Source: Microbacterium binotii
GTDB taxonomy: Bacteria > Actinomycetota > Actinomycetes > Actinomycetales > Microbacteriaceae
Direction of reading: 5' to 3'
Assembly: GCF_021398715.1 (NCBI RefSeq)
Contig: NZ_CP090347.1
Coordinates: forward strand, 2,480,001-2,544,000
DNA length: 64,000 nucleotides
Shown: positions 52,891 to 63,888 of the stretch, in pieces
Position numbering within the stretch: the first letter of the stretch is position 1
Layout of the letters: each line of letters begins with the position of its first letter
Program-made: the position numbers and the translations under genes
Notes under the pieces: generated by a model
Seen by the model: the letters and a program-made list of their open reading frames with translations, nothing else
Told to the model about the DNA's origin: nothing
Databases searched by the model: none

Positions 52891-53809
52891 GTGCGCTCAC
52901 CTCCTGCTCGATTGCCGTTCCTCCCACGATCGCCGCCCCGACCGCCGCGACCGGCGACCCGGTCGGCAGCACGCGCATCCGGTCCGCGAGCCGCAGCGAT
53001 CGCAGGAACGGGGATGCGGCGGCGCTGCGCTCCAGTTCGACGCGCACCTCGGGGAGCATGCGATCGGCGAGCGCGGTGAGGCCTCCCCCGATCACGACCC
53101 GTTCCACGTCGGCCGTCAGCACCAGGATGCGCACGGCCGCCGCGACCGAGCGCGCAAGATCGCGGCGGATGAGGGTGGCGAGCGCATCGCCCGCGTCCGC
53201 GGCGTCGAAGACGTCGCGCACCGGGAGGGCTGCGGGGCGTCCCCAGCGGTCGGCGATCGCCGCTCCCCCGGCGAGCGCCTCGATGCATCCGCGACCCCCG
53301 CAGCGGCACGGCGGTCCGGCGGGATCGATACTGATGTGTCCCACCTCGCCGGCTGACCCGCCGGCACCGCGCCAGAGACGCCCGCCGAGCACGATGCCGG
53401 CCGCGACGCCGGTACCGAGGTTCAAGAACGCGAGGCTCGCGCCGGGCCGCTCCAGCGCCGCGGCTCCGAGCGCGGCCGCCTTCACATCGTTCTCGACGTG
53501 CACGGGCAGTCCCAGCCGAGGCGCAACGGCGGCGGCGACATCGAGGTCGGCGACGCCGAGGTTGAGCGCGTGGGTCACACGACCCGACCCCGGATGCACC
53601 TGGCCCGGCATCCCGATCCCGACCGACGAGAACTGCGCGGCGTCGATGCCCGCCATGGCGCCGAGTGCGGCCACGGCATCTGCGACGGTCTCCACCACAC
53701 CCACCGGCCCCCAGAGCGTCGCGAGCCGCACCGAGGCGAGCACCCGATCCCGGGCGTCGACGACCACCGCATCCGTCTTGGTGCCACCGACGTCGAGCCC
53801 GACCCTCAT
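52883..53809 (-). CDS. ROK family sugar kinase, probable N-acetylglucosamine kinase
   Basis: ATP-dependent phosphorylation of a hexose; context indicates GlcNAc to GlcNAc-6-P. 308 aa. Phosphate site DVGGTKTDAVVVD at residues 6-18, LNLGTGVAAGIVLGG, GEVGHISIDPAGPPCRCGGRGCIE (ROK zinc motif), no DNA-binding domain. Needed because ABC import, unlike PTS, delivers unphosphorylated sugar. Start ATG 53809 overlaps the permease stop (ATGA). Confidence 0.88.
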   Translation of the reverse strand: MRVGLDVGGTKTDAVVVDARDRVLASVRLATLWGPVGVVETVADAVAALGAMAGIDAAQFSSVGIGMPGQVHPGSGRVTHALNLGVADLDVAAAVAPRLGLPVHVENDVKAAALGAAALERPGASLAFLNLGTGVAAGIVLGGRLWRGAGGSAGEVGHISIDPAGPPCRCGGRGCIEALAGGAAIADRWGRPAALPVRDVFDAADAGDALATLIRRDLARSVAAAVRILVLTADVERVVIGGGLTALADRMLPEVRVELERSAAASPFLRSLRLADRMRVLPTGSPVAAVGAAIVGGTAIEQEVSARG

Positions 53810-54648
53810 CCCTTCACCGCGCCCGAGACCAGTCCCCCGGTCATGCGGTGCTGCACGATCAGGAAGAACGCGACGACAGGCAACGCCATCAGGGTGGATG
53901 CGGCCATGACCACCGACCAGTCGGTGGCCTTCGTCACCTGCACGAACGCGCGCAGCCAGATGGGCAGGGTCTGCGGGTCGGGACGGGTGAGGATGACGAG
54001 CGCGAACACGAACTCGTTCCAGGCCTGGATGAACGCGAACACGCCGGTGGCGACGAGCCCCGGGGCGAGCAGGGGGAAGGTGACCCGCCAGAAGGCGCCC
54101 GTACGGCTGCAGCCGTCGATCATCGCCGCCTCCTCCAGCTCCGCGGGCACGCCCGCGACGAAGCCGCGCAGCGTCCAGATCGTGAAGGGGAGCACGATCG
54201 CGATGTAGACGAGGCTGAGGCCGGCGATCGTGTTGACGAGGGCCCAGCCGTCGAGCACGCGGAAGGTGGAGATGATCATGGCCTCCGCGGGGATCATCTG
54301 CACGACGAGGATCGCGACGACGATGCTCTTACGGCTGCGGAACCGGAAGCGCGAGAGCGCGACGGCCGCGAGGAACGCGAACAGCAGCGCCGCGACGAGG
54401 GTGATGCCGGTCACCGTCACCGAGGTGCCGAGAGCGCCGAGGAAGCCGCCCTCGCCGAGCGCCGTGGCGTAGTTGCGCAGCGTGAACTGGTCGGGCCAGA
54501 AGTGCGGCGCCGCACCGCGCACGGCGGATGCGGGCAGCAGCGACGTGTTGATCATCCAGTACACGGGGAACACCGCGCACACGATCACCACCAGGGCGCA
54601 GAGATTCAGCAGGACCCGACCGGTACGGGTGCGTGCGCGCGTGGTCAT
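53806..54648 (-). CDS. ABC transporter permease (CUT1), GlcNAc/chitobiose importer
   Basis: Channel subunit, 280 aa, six helices, EAA loop EEAAMIDGCSRTGAFWRVTFP. Start ATG 54648 with AGGAGGAGG just upstream and an ATGA overlap with the first permease gene. With the preceding permease and the lipoprotein it forms an NgcEFG-like system; no ATPase gene is present. Confidence 0.92.
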   Translation of the reverse strand: MTTRARTRTGRVLLNLCALVVIVCAVFPVYWMINTSLLPASAVRGAAPHFWPDQFTLRNYATALGEGGFLGALGTSVTVTGITLVAALLFAFLAAVALSRFRFRSRKSIVVAILVVQMIPAEAMIISTFRVLDGWALVNTIAGLSLVYIAIVLPFTIWTLRGFVAGVPAELEEAAMIDGCSRTGAFWRVTFPLLAPGLVATGVFAFIQAWNEFVFALVILTRPDPQTLPIWLRAFVQVTKATDWSVVMAASTLMALPVVAFFLIVQHRMTGGLVSGAVKG

Positions 54649-55610
54649 GCCTCCTCCTGACGAAGCATCGAGCGGATGTAGTAGCCGGAGATCACGAGCA
54701 TGATCACCACGAGGATGACCGAGATCGCACCGCCGGAGCCGAGGTCGCCCGAGGCCATCGAGACGCTGTAGATGTAGACCCCGATGGTGTTGGTGTCCGC
54801 GCGGACGCCTCCGATCGTCTGCAGGGCGTAGATCTGTGCGAACACGCGCAGATCCCAGATGACCTGGAGGATCAGGAGCACGATGAGGATCGAGCGCAGG
54901 TACGGGAAGACGATGAGGCGGAAGCGCGAGAAGGCGCCCGCACCGTCCAGCTGGGCGGCCTCGAGGACCTCGTCGGGCACCTGGCCGAGCCCCGCGTAGA
55001 CGGAGAAGGCCACGAACGGGATCGCGCCCCACGTGATGATGATGGCCGCCACGGCGAAGAAGCTGATCGGGTCGATGAGCCAGCTGTGTCCGGTCCAGTC
55101 GCTGCCGGTCAGCTGGGTGAGCGCGTAGTTGACGAGGCCGTACTGGGTGTCGAAGATCCAGCCCCACACGATCGTCGCGGTCAGCGCGGGCATCGCCCAG
55201 GCCAGCAGCAGCGCGACCGAGACGGCGGTGCGCATGACGCGGCCGAGCTTCGTCATGAGCAGCGCGACGAGCACGCCGAGCACCATGGTCGCCGCGACGC
55301 AGACCACGCACAACGCCACGCTCCGCGCGAGCACCTGCCAGAATCCCGAGTCCGTCAGGACGGCGATGTAGTTGTCGAGCCCGACGAAGGACGGCGGGGC
55401 GCCGAAGATCTGCGCCCGGCCGAACTCCTGGAACGACATGACCACCATCTGCACGAGCGGCCAGCCGATGAACACGGCGAGCATGACGAGAGCGGGCGAC
55501 AGCAGGAGAAGAGGGGTGAGTCCGCGGCGACGGCGACGGCGGCGCCGCGGGGCGGGGGGAGGCCCGGAGACGGCGACGGTGCCGACGGGCAGCTCGGTGG
55601 CGACGGCCAC
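54645..55610 (-). CDS. ABC transporter permease (CUT1), GlcNAc/chitobiose importer
   Basis: Channel subunit, 321 aa. A short cytoplasmic N-terminus contains a run of eight arginines before helix 1. Six helices; EAA loop EAAQLDGAGAFSRFRLIVFP. Start GTG 55610 with AAGGAG 7 nt upstream. 124 bp separate it from the binding-protein gene. Confidence 0.9.
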   Translation of the reverse strand: MAVATELPVGTVAVSGPPPAPRRRRRRRRGLTPLLLLSPALVMLAVFIGWPLVQMVVMSFQEFGRAQIFGAPPSFVGLDNYIAVLTDSGFWQVLARSVALCVVCVAATMVLGVLVALLMTKLGRVMRTAVSVALLLAWAMPALTATIVWGWIFDTQYGLVNYALTQLTGSDWTGHSWLIDPISFFAVAAIIITWGAIPFVAFSVYAGLGQVPDEVLEAAQLDGAGAFSRFRLIVFPYLRSILIVLLILQVIWDLRVFAQIYALQTIGGVRADTNTIGVYIYSVSMASGDLGSGGAISVILVVIMLVISGYYIRSMLRQEEA

Positions 55611-55734
55611 GGTGACTCCTTAGAACGGATGCGGCGCGCTCCCCCGGTGGGATGCCCGGTGACGGGCACCCCACGGCGAGCGCAGCGACGAGCCGAGACG
55701 GCGGACGAGTCTCGACTCGTCGCTGAGGGGTGGA

Positions 55735-57003
55735 TCAGCCGTTGAGGATGGACTCGATCTGCTCGTCGGCGGCAGCGGCGAGCGAGGCGACGTCGCCTCC
55801 GCCGGCGATGTTGACGAACAGGTCCTGCATGATGCCCTTCGCCTCCACATCCGCCCAGTTCGGCGATGCCGGTGTGAGCTTGGCGTTCGCCGCAGCCGAC
55901 GCGATGACCGACGCGAGCTCGGGCGTCGCGGCAGCGACCTTGTCACCCAGCGACGTCTTCGCGGGCACGAGACCCGCCTCGGCCAGGATCGTCTGGTACT
56001 CGTCGCTCAGCATGATCTCCAGTGCCGACTTCGCCAGCTCCGGGTTCTTCGACTTGGCCGCGATGCCGACATTGGAGCCGCCCGCGAAGACCTGCGCCGC
56101 CCCGCCCTTGGCGCCGGGAAGAGCGAACTCGCCGGTCGTCTCGGCGACCGCGGTCGCCTGCTTGTCCTCGTCGGCCACGATCGACCAGTACGCCCAGCTG
56201 GGCGCGGAGTAGGTCGCGGACTGCTGCGTACGGAAGGGGACCCATCCCTCGGTCTCATCGCCGTCCTTGGGCGCGAGAGACGCCTTCGTCATCAGCTCCT
56301 GCACCTGCTCGAGCCCGGCGACCGACTCGGGGCTGGACAGCTGGGCGTCCCAGCTGCCGTCGCTCGCCTGCACGGCCACCTCGCCGCCGTTCTCCCAGAT
56401 GAAGGGCAGACCGTTGTACCAGTCCTTGCCGGGGAAGTAGACGCCCGAGACACCCGGGAGGGCCGCCGCGAGGGTCACACCGTTCGACACGTACTCGTCG
56501 AGGGTCGTGGGCACCGAGACACCCGCTTGCGCGTACTGCGCCGTGTTGTAGAACACGACGCGGGAGCCCGAGTAGTAGGGGGCGGCGTACAGATCGCCGT
56601 CCCAGCTGCCCGCCTCGACGAATCCGGGCAGCAGGTCCGAGCCGCCGAGCTCGTCCTTGATGTCGCCCAGGCTCAGCAGTGCTCCGCTCGAGGTGAACGC
56701 CGGAGCCTGGGTGTTGCCCATCTCGACCACGTCGGGGCTGTCGTTGGACGACAGGCTCGTGGTGAGCTTGTCGACGAGCCCCGTCCACTGCTGCTCCTCG
56801 ATGACCAGCGTGGAACCGGGATTCTGATCCTCGAACGTCTTCACGAGATAGTCGCGGGCATCCTGAGGGGTGTCGGTGCCGACGAGCCAGACACGGATCT
56901 CCGCGCTGCCGCCGCTCGACGAGCCGCCTCCTGTCCCCGCGCATCCGGCAAGCGCAATCGCCGATGCGCCCATCAGGGCGACGGCTGGGAGGAACTTCTT
57001 CAT
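55735..57003 (-). CDS. Extracellular sugar-binding lipoprotein, GlcNAc/chitobiose importer
   Basis: Lipid-anchored receptor. 422 aa. Signal peptide with lipobox LAGC (Cys21) followed by a Gly/Ser linker. CUT1 binding-protein blocks: TLDEYVSNGVTLAAA, FAGGSNVGIAAKSKNPELAKSALEIML. Start ATG 57003 with AGAGGAC upstream. Lies between the ROK regulator and the permeases. Ligand inferred from nagA/nagB/GH20 and the intracellular hexosaminidase: N,N'-diacetylchitobiose or GlcNAc. Confidence 0.9.
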   Translation of the reverse strand: MKKFLPAVALMGASAIALAGCAGTGGGSSSGGSAEIRVWLVGTDTPQDARDYLVKTFEDQNPGSTLVIEEQQWTGLVDKLTTSLSSNDSPDVVEMGNTQAPAFTSSGALLSLGDIKDELGGSDLLPGFVEAGSWDGDLYAAPYYSGSRVVFYNTAQYAQAGVSVPTTLDEYVSNGVTLAAALPGVSGVYFPGKDWYNGLPFIWENGGEVAVQASDGSWDAQLSSPESVAGLEQVQELMTKASLAPKDGDETEGWVPFRTQQSATYSAPSWAYWSIVADEDKQATAVAETTGEFALPGAKGGAAQVFAGGSNVGIAAKSKNPELAKSALEIMLSDEYQTILAEAGLVPAKTSLGDKVAAATPELASVIASAAANAKLTPASPNWADVEAKGIMQDLFVNIAGGGDVASLAAAADEQIESILNG

Positions 57004-57066
57004 GTGCTGTCCTCTGTTCTTGATGATGAGACCGTGAGTACCGGCGGCACTGACGGGGAGGTGATG

Positions 57067-58263
57067 TCAGGAGACGCCGAGCGTCGCCGACAGCACCATG
57101 ACGGCCGCACCGCGCAGGACGATGTCCTGGCCCTGCTCCGTCATCCGCACTCGGACGCCCTCGTGGAAGGGGGCGAGTGTCCGCGTGCGGAGGGCCTCGG
57201 CGGTGGCCTGCGCAAGCACACCGCCGAGGAGTTCAGGGGGGCCGGAGAGAACGATCTCCGACAGATCCAGCGCGCCCACGACGGGGGCGAGCGCGATACC
57301 GAGCCGCTCCCCCGCATCCCGCAGGACCGTGTCGCGCTCGACGGGGGCGGCCGCATCCGCTCTGGCCGTCAACGCCGGCACGGACAGCCATGCCTCGAGG
57401 CAGCCGACCTTGCCGCACGCGCAGAGCGGACCGCCGTCGGTGCCGACGGTGACGTGACCGATCTCACCGGCGGCGAAGCGGCTGCCGCGCATCGGTTGAC
57501 CGCCCGCGAGCAGGCCCGAGCCGACACCGCTGCCGACCTTCACCAGCAGCACATCGTCGCCGGAGCCGCCGAACGTGTACTCCGCCAGCACGGCGGCGTT
57601 GGCGTCGTTGGCGACGAGCACCTCGAGCCCGAGCGCCTCACTCAGCACACCCTCGAGGTCGAATCCGGCCCACCCCATGTTCGGGGCCGTGAGCACGATG
57701 CCGCGGTCGTCGATCACGCCGGGAGTGCCGACGCCGATGCCGAGGACGGGAGCCTTCGCCTCGGCCACGAGGCGCTGCGCGAGCGAGATGACGGCGGCCA
57801 GGACCTCGGATGCGGCGGCGGGATGCGGGGTCTCGGCGCGCGCGACGATGTCGCCGTCGAGGGTCAGGACCGCACCGATGAAGACGTCGCTGCCGGACAG
57901 GTCCAGTCCGATGATGCGGTGACCGGCGCGGTCGACGTCGACGAGCATGGCGGGCTTGCCGGGGCGGCTGCCCTCGCGCATCCCCTTCTCGACCACGAAT
58001 CCATCGCCGATCAGCTCGGCCACGAGGTCCGAGATCGTGACGCGGGTGAGCCCGGTCTCCCGCGACAGGTCCGCGCGGCTCATTGCGCCGCGGTGGAAGA
58101 GCGTCTGCAGCACGAGCGAGCGGTTGTGTCCGCGTGCGTGCTCGGGCAGGACCTTCACTCCGGCGCGCAGGGCGCGTCCGGGCGCGAAGGCGCCGCGAGA
58201 GGTCGTGTGGGTGTGCGTGGGCTCCGAGAGGGAAGAGCCGCGCTGCACTTCCGATGCAGTCAT
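57067..58263 (-). CDS. ROK family transcriptional repressor of the GlcNAc genes
   Basis: NagC/XylR-like repressor expected to release DNA on binding GlcNAc or GlcNAc-6-P. 398 aa. Winged helix about residues 45-100: SLVLQTLFHRGAMSRADLSRETGLTRVTISDLVAELIGDGFV. The ROK sugar domain follows with LDLSGSDVFIGAVLTL, VGSGVGSGLLAGG and GEIGHVTVGTDGGPLCACGKVGCLE (zinc). Start ATG 58263 directly behind a 31-bp palindrome. First gene of a six-gene operon through nagB. Confidence 0.9.
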   Translation of the reverse strand: MTASEVQRGSSLSEPTHTHTTSRGAFAPGRALRAGVKVLPEHARGHNRSLVLQTLFHRGAMSRADLSRETGLTRVTISDLVAELIGDGFVVEKGMREGSRPGKPAMLVDVDRAGHRIIGLDLSGSDVFIGAVLTLDGDIVARAETPHPAAASEVLAAVISLAQRLVAEAKAPVLGIGVGTPGVIDDRGIVLTAPNMGWAGFDLEGVLSEALGLEVLVANDANAAVLAEYTFGGSGDDVLLVKVGSGVGSGLLAGGQPMRGSRFAAGEIGHVTVGTDGGPLCACGKVGCLEAWLSVPALTARADAAAPVERDTVLRDAGERLGIALAPVVGALDLSEIVLSGPPELLGGVLAQATAEALRTRTLAPFHEGVRVRMTEQGQDIVLRGAAVMVLSATLGVS

Positions 58264-58292
58264 GTTTGTTAGTACACCTTACGAACAAACAT
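58262..58292. promoter_or_regulatory. ROK operator and promoter of the transport operon
   Basis: Outer arms ATGTTTGTT (58262-58270) and AACAAACAT (58284-58292). Inside, 58264-58282 fits GTTTGTTA-N5-CCTTAC, as before GH20. TAAGGT on the minus strand (58276-58281) may be the -10, giving a leader of about 6 nt. Confidence 0.75.
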
Positions 58293-58397
58293 GATGCAAG
58301 CACTCTGCGCGCTCGTCACACGACTGTTACACGAGGCCGTGATCGGAACGTTGTCGGAGATCGGACTCTGACCACGCCTTTATCAGATTTGCTCGCG

Positions 58398-58403
58398 TAC
58401 CCT
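58398..58403 (+). promoter_or_regulatory. Possible -10 box of the L,D-transpeptidase gene
   Basis: TACCCT; start expected near 58410, leaving a short leader with GGGGG as ribosome-binding site before GTG 58440. Confidence 0.45.
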
Positions 58404-58439
58404 GGGAAGACACAGCACACGATGCACGGGGGTGATGGT

Positions 58440-59891
58440 GTGACGGATCTGGCAACCGGACCGCACGCACAGAACGACACGGCGGCGGACGACACCGACG
58501 CCGGGTCCGGCGACGGCACGACACCCGTGTACGCGTGGGCCCCCGAAGAGCCCAAGCCTCGCAAGCGCCACCTCGGGCTCTGGATCGGCATCCCCTCGGG
58601 CGTCCTCGCGGTGGCCGCCGTCACGGCGTCTCTCGTCCTCATCGCGCCCGGCACGGCCGTCGCCGGCGTTCCGATCGGCGGTATGACGGTGGGCGGTGCG
58701 GCCGACGCGCTGTCCTCCCGCCTCGCCGGGGCCACCGTCGTGCTGAACACTCCCGACGGCGACGTCACCGTGACCGGTGCCGACCTCGGCGCTTCGATCG
58801 ATGCGCGCACGATCGCGGAGCGGGCCTTCGACGCCCACCCGCTGTGGAACGTCACGCAATGGAACTCCGAGCCGCTCGTCGCCGACGTGACGCTCGATCC
58901 CGCCGTCGCCACCGACGCGCTCCGCGAGGCGGCCCCCGGCGCCTACACCGACCCCACCGATGCGACGGTGACCTTCGACGCGGCGACCGCCTCGTACGTC
59001 TCAACGCCGGCGACGGCCGGGGAGGGCATCGACCTCGACCAGGTGCGCACGGCCCTCACCGAGGCGTTCTCCTCGGGAGGGGGGAGCACCACGATCGACG
59101 CCTCCATCGTGCCCGTGGACGCCGCCATCACGACCGCGGATGCCGAGACCTCGGTCACCCGGTTGAACGGCATCCTCGACACGATCGGCTTCTACGTCGG
59201 CGACGAGCGCACTGTTCCCGTGGACCGCGCACTGGCCGCATCCTGGCTGAAGCTCGGAACCGAAGACGGCAGGCTGACCCTCTCGGCCGATGCCGACGCC
59301 ATCCAGAAGACCGTCGACACGCTGGCTCCCCTCGTCGACCGCGCGCCCGTCGACGCCACCGTCGTCACCAACGCCGCAGGCGATGTCCTTCGCGACCTCA
59401 CGCCGGGCGCGGTGGGTCGCACGCTCGGCGACACTTCGCAGGTGGCCGACGACTTCGCCGCTCAGCTCGCCGCCGGCGACGCCGCCTACCAGCTGCCCGT
59501 GACAGAGGCCCCCTTCACGACGACCGCCCTCCACCGCTACTCCGACGTGAACCTCAGCACGCAGCGGGCGACCTTCTACGAGAACGGTCAGGTCGTGAAC
59601 AGCTGGCCGATCTCGTCGGGCCTCGGCGCGAACGCCACGCCGACGGGCGAGTTCACCGTCTTCGCCCACGTGCGCATGCAGGACATGGGCTGCACGCCCA
59701 CCTCGACCTACTGCACGAAGGATGTCCCGTGGGTCACGTACTTCGCCCCCGACATCGGCTTCCACGGCACGTACTGGCACAACAACTTCGGCAGCCCGAT
59801 GAGCCACGGCTGCATCAACATGCCGATCGATCAGGCGGCCTGGGCCTACGAGTTCCTGTCCAAGGGGTCAGAGGTCTCGGTCCACTACTGA
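58440..59891 (+). CDS. L,D-transpeptidase (YkuD) with N-terminal membrane anchor
   Basis: Cell-wall enzyme making 3-3 or lipoprotein-type crosslinks in peptidoglycan, carbapenem-sensitive. 483 aa. Acidic N-terminal tail, one membrane helix around residues 45-68, two putative peptidoglycan-binding (PG_binding_4-like) regions, then the YkuD domain with H442, S455-H456-G457 and catalytic C458 in MSHGCINMP. TPTGEF precedes it. Start GTG 58440 has GGGGG 7 nt upstream; ATG 58422 is the alternative, adding six residues. Confidence 0.9.
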   Translation: MTDLATGPHAQNDTAADDTDAGSGDGTTPVYAWAPEEPKPRKRHLGLWIGIPSGVLAVAAVTASLVLIAPGTAVAGVPIGGMTVGGAADALSSRLAGATVVLNTPDGDVTVTGADLGASIDARTIAERAFDAHPLWNVTQWNSEPLVADVTLDPAVATDALREAAPGAYTDPTDATVTFDAATASYVSTPATAGEGIDLDQVRTALTEAFSSGGGSTTIDASIVPVDAAITTADAETSVTRLNGILDTIGFYVGDERTVPVDRALAASWLKLGTEDGRLTLSADADAIQKTVDTLAPLVDRAPVDATVVTNAAGDVLRDLTPGAVGRTLGDTSQVADDFAAQLAAGDAAYQLPVTEAPFTTTALHRYSDVNLSTQRATFYENGQVVNSWPISSGLGANATPTGEFTVFAHVRMQDMGCTPTSTYCTKDVPWVTYFAPDIGFHGTYWHNNFGSPMSHGCINMPIDQAAWAYEFLSKGSEVSVHY

Positions 59892-59897
59892 GTCGCA

Positions 59898-59947
59898 CAC
59901 ACGAAGAAGGGGCCGGATGCATCCGCATCCGGCCCCTTCTTCGTGTG
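59898..59947. terminator. Bidirectional terminator between convergent genes
   Basis: Perfect 23-bp arms (59898-59920 and 59925-59947) around a 4-nt loop ATCC. The arms contain GAAGAAGGGG and its complement, so a pyrimidine-rich 3' side forms in both directions. Serves the L,D-transpeptidase and icd genes. Confidence 0.92.
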
Positions 59948-59950
59948 ACG

Positions 59951-62167
<2,217 letters not shown>

Positions 62168-62206
62168 GGATTTGTCTCTCCATAGAGGCGTCGAGGGTCA
62201 GCCGCC

Positions 62207-62212
62207 AGCCTA
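62207..62212 (-). promoter_or_regulatory. -10 box of icd
   Basis: TAGGCT on the minus strand; the -35 position falls inside the palindrome at 62229-62246. Confidence 0.5.
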
Positions 62213-62228
62213 TCGCACCCGGTCCGAT

Positions 62229-62246
62229 TATCTCGATGTCGAGATA
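62229..62246. promoter_or_regulatory. Palindromic operator upstream of icd
   Basis: TATCTCGATGTCGAGATA, 8-bp perfect arms around TG, is the reverse complement of the core found upstream of sdhCDAB. Placed over the predicted -35, consistent with repression. Confidence 0.7.
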
Positions 62247-62335
62247 TCTCCCCCTCGCGCGGCCCGGTTCTCACGGCATCCGCATCGCCGGGTTCACACG
62301 GCCCGCATCCCTCCCCGCAGGCGGGCGCCAGGCAT

Positions 62336-62341
62336 TAGCCT
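62336..62341 (+). promoter_or_regulatory. -10 box for leaderless GNAT gene
   Basis: TAGCCT, 6-nt gap, ATG 62348. This favours ATG over the GTG at 62342. Confidence 0.65.
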
Positions 62342-62347
62342 GTGACC

Positions 62348-62800
62348 ATGACCGAACTGCGCCTCGAAGAGCTGTCGGCCGCGACGATCGTCGCCGTGAA
62401 CAACATGTCGCTCAAACCCGGGCAGGAACAGTTCCTCGCCCCTGTCAGCTACGGGGTCGCGGCGACCGTGATCGATCCACGGACCAGCTGGCAGCGCGTC
62501 GTCCTCGCGGGCGACGACGTCGTCGGGTTCGTCAGCGCGAACTTCGACGAGCACGAGACGCAGGAGTGGTTCCGCTCCGTCCTGTGGCGCATCAACGTCG
62601 ACGCCGACGATCAGGGCCAGGGGATCGGACGCTTCGCGATCAAAGGTCTCATGAACGAGGCGCGCGAGCGCGGCATGGATCACGTCGACGTCATCTATGA
62701 GGCAGGCGAGGGCGGCCCCGAGGCGTTCTTCCGCCGCGTCGGCTTCGAGCCCGTCGGCGAGACCGAGTTCGGCGAGGTCGTCGCCCGCATCGCGCTCTGA
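62348..62800 (+). CDS. GNAT family N-acetyltransferase
   Basis: Acetyl-CoA-dependent acetyltransferase, substrate unknown. 150 aa. Acetyl-CoA motif INVDADDQGQGIGRFAIKGL, then the downstream YEAGEGGPEAFFRRVGFEPVGE. N-terminal LRLEELSAATIVAVNNMSLKPGQEQF resembles the spermidine/diamine acetyltransferase subgroup (PaiA/BltD-like), so a polyamine substrate is possible. Leaderless start. Followed by palindromes and nuclease gene 3. Confidence 0.87.
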   Translation: MTELRLEELSAATIVAVNNMSLKPGQEQFLAPVSYGVAATVIDPRTSWQRVVLAGDDVVGFVSANFDEHETQEWFRSVLWRINVDADDQGQGIGRFAIKGLMNEARERGMDHVDVIYEAGEGGPEAFFRRVGFEPVGETEFGEVVARIAL

Positions 62801-62863
62801 CGCGGCCGCGCGGCCGCCGCCGCTTGAGCTCTCTGCTCATCTGAGCTGCCTGCTCGTCGCGCG

Positions 62864-62936
62864 GTTCTCGGAGCTCCGCGCACTTCTCGGAGGTTTCAGC
62901 CCGAAGCCTCCGAGTTCGGCGCCGATCTCCGAGAAC
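62864..62936. repeat. Double-stem palindromic element, family C variant 2 (left of nuclease gene 3)
   Basis: Outer arms GTTCTCGGAG (62864-62873) and complement (62927-62936), perfect. Inner arms CTCGGAGG (62886-62893) and complement (62907-62914), perfect. Confidence 0.85.
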
Positions 62937-63007
62937 AGTGGCACCTCCTCCCCCGCCCGAGCAGCGCGGCGGGTCTGCCACAGACGTCGCTCCACGGCGC
63001 AGCAGGG

Positions 63008-63877
63008 ATGCGGACGTCGACGCAGCATGGCGGGATGTCCCTCACTCCTTGGCTCGCCGCACAGGGCGGGCTCGCCCATCGCGCGGTCGCCGCCGAGGCC
63101 GGATTCGGCGTGCGCGCCGTCCGCGCCGAGGCGGCCGCCGGCCGCATCCGCATCGTCCGGAGGTCCTGGATCGCCACATCGTCCGCACCGCCGGACCTGC
63201 TGGCGGCAGCGCAGGCGGGAGCACGACTGGCGTGCGTCTCGGTCGCTCGGCATCGCGGCTGGTGGCTGCCGCCCCTGCTCGTCGATCGGCCCCACCTGCA
63301 TCTACGGCCCCACGCCGCATCCGACGGCGTGCCCGCGGATGCGGTCGCCCACTGGAGCATTCCACTCGCCCCACCGGCGGCGCATAGTCTGCTCGAGTCG
63401 ACCGAGGACGCGCTGCGCCATATCGCACGCTGCCTGTCTCCCGAGGCCGCGCGGGTCGTATGGGAGTCGGCGGTCCGCACGGAAGGGATCTCGCCGGACG
63501 CGCTGCGACGGGTGCGCTGGCGTTCCCCCGAGGCCGTCGCGCTCGCGCTCGAGGTCCGCGGCCTTTCCGACTCCGGCCTCGAAACGCAGGTCATCGTGCG
63601 GCTGAGTCCTTGGGGCGTACCCATGATGCAGCAGGCGGTCGTGGCGGGCCGCCGCGTCGACATCCTGATCGGCGAGCGCCTGGTCGTGCAGATCGACGGC
63701 TACACCCATCACCGTACGTCCGCGCAGCGGGGCAAGGACATCGCCCACGATGCCGAACTGCGCCTGCGCGGGTTCACCGTGCTGCGCTTCGACTATGCGC
63801 AGGTGGTGTACGACTGGCCGAGCGTCGAGCGCACGATCGCGCGCGCCATCGCCGCCGGCCTCCACCTCGCTCCTTGA
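63008..63877 (+). CDS. Nuclease gene 3: DUF559-like endonuclease-domain protein
   Basis: Function unknown. 289 aa. N-terminal winged-helix-like part (LAHRAVAAEAGFGVRAVRAEAAAGRIRIVRRSWI). The C-terminal core has E192 in GLETQ, D218 in RVDILIG, then VVQIDGYTHHR with Gln228 where the other two genes have Glu, D230 and H234-H235, followed by Lys/Asp residues and a final strand VLRFDYAQV. This is closest to classical DUF559 (very-short-patch-repair-like). ATG 63035 is an equally possible start. Flanked by family C elements 71 bp before and 11 bp after. Confidence 0.75.
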   Translation: MRTSTQHGGMSLTPWLAAQGGLAHRAVAAEAGFGVRAVRAEAAAGRIRIVRRSWIATSSAPPDLLAAAQAGARLACVSVARHRGWWLPPLLVDRPHLHLRPHAASDGVPADAVAHWSIPLAPPAAHSLLESTEDALRHIARCLSPEAARVVWESAVRTEGISPDALRRVRWRSPEAVALALEVRGLSDSGLETQVIVRLSPWGVPMMQQAVVAGRRVDILIGERLVVQIDGYTHHRTSAQRGKDIAHDAELRLRGFTVLRFDYAQVVYDWPSVERTIARAIAAGLHLAP

Positions 63878-63888
63878 CAGCATCCTGG

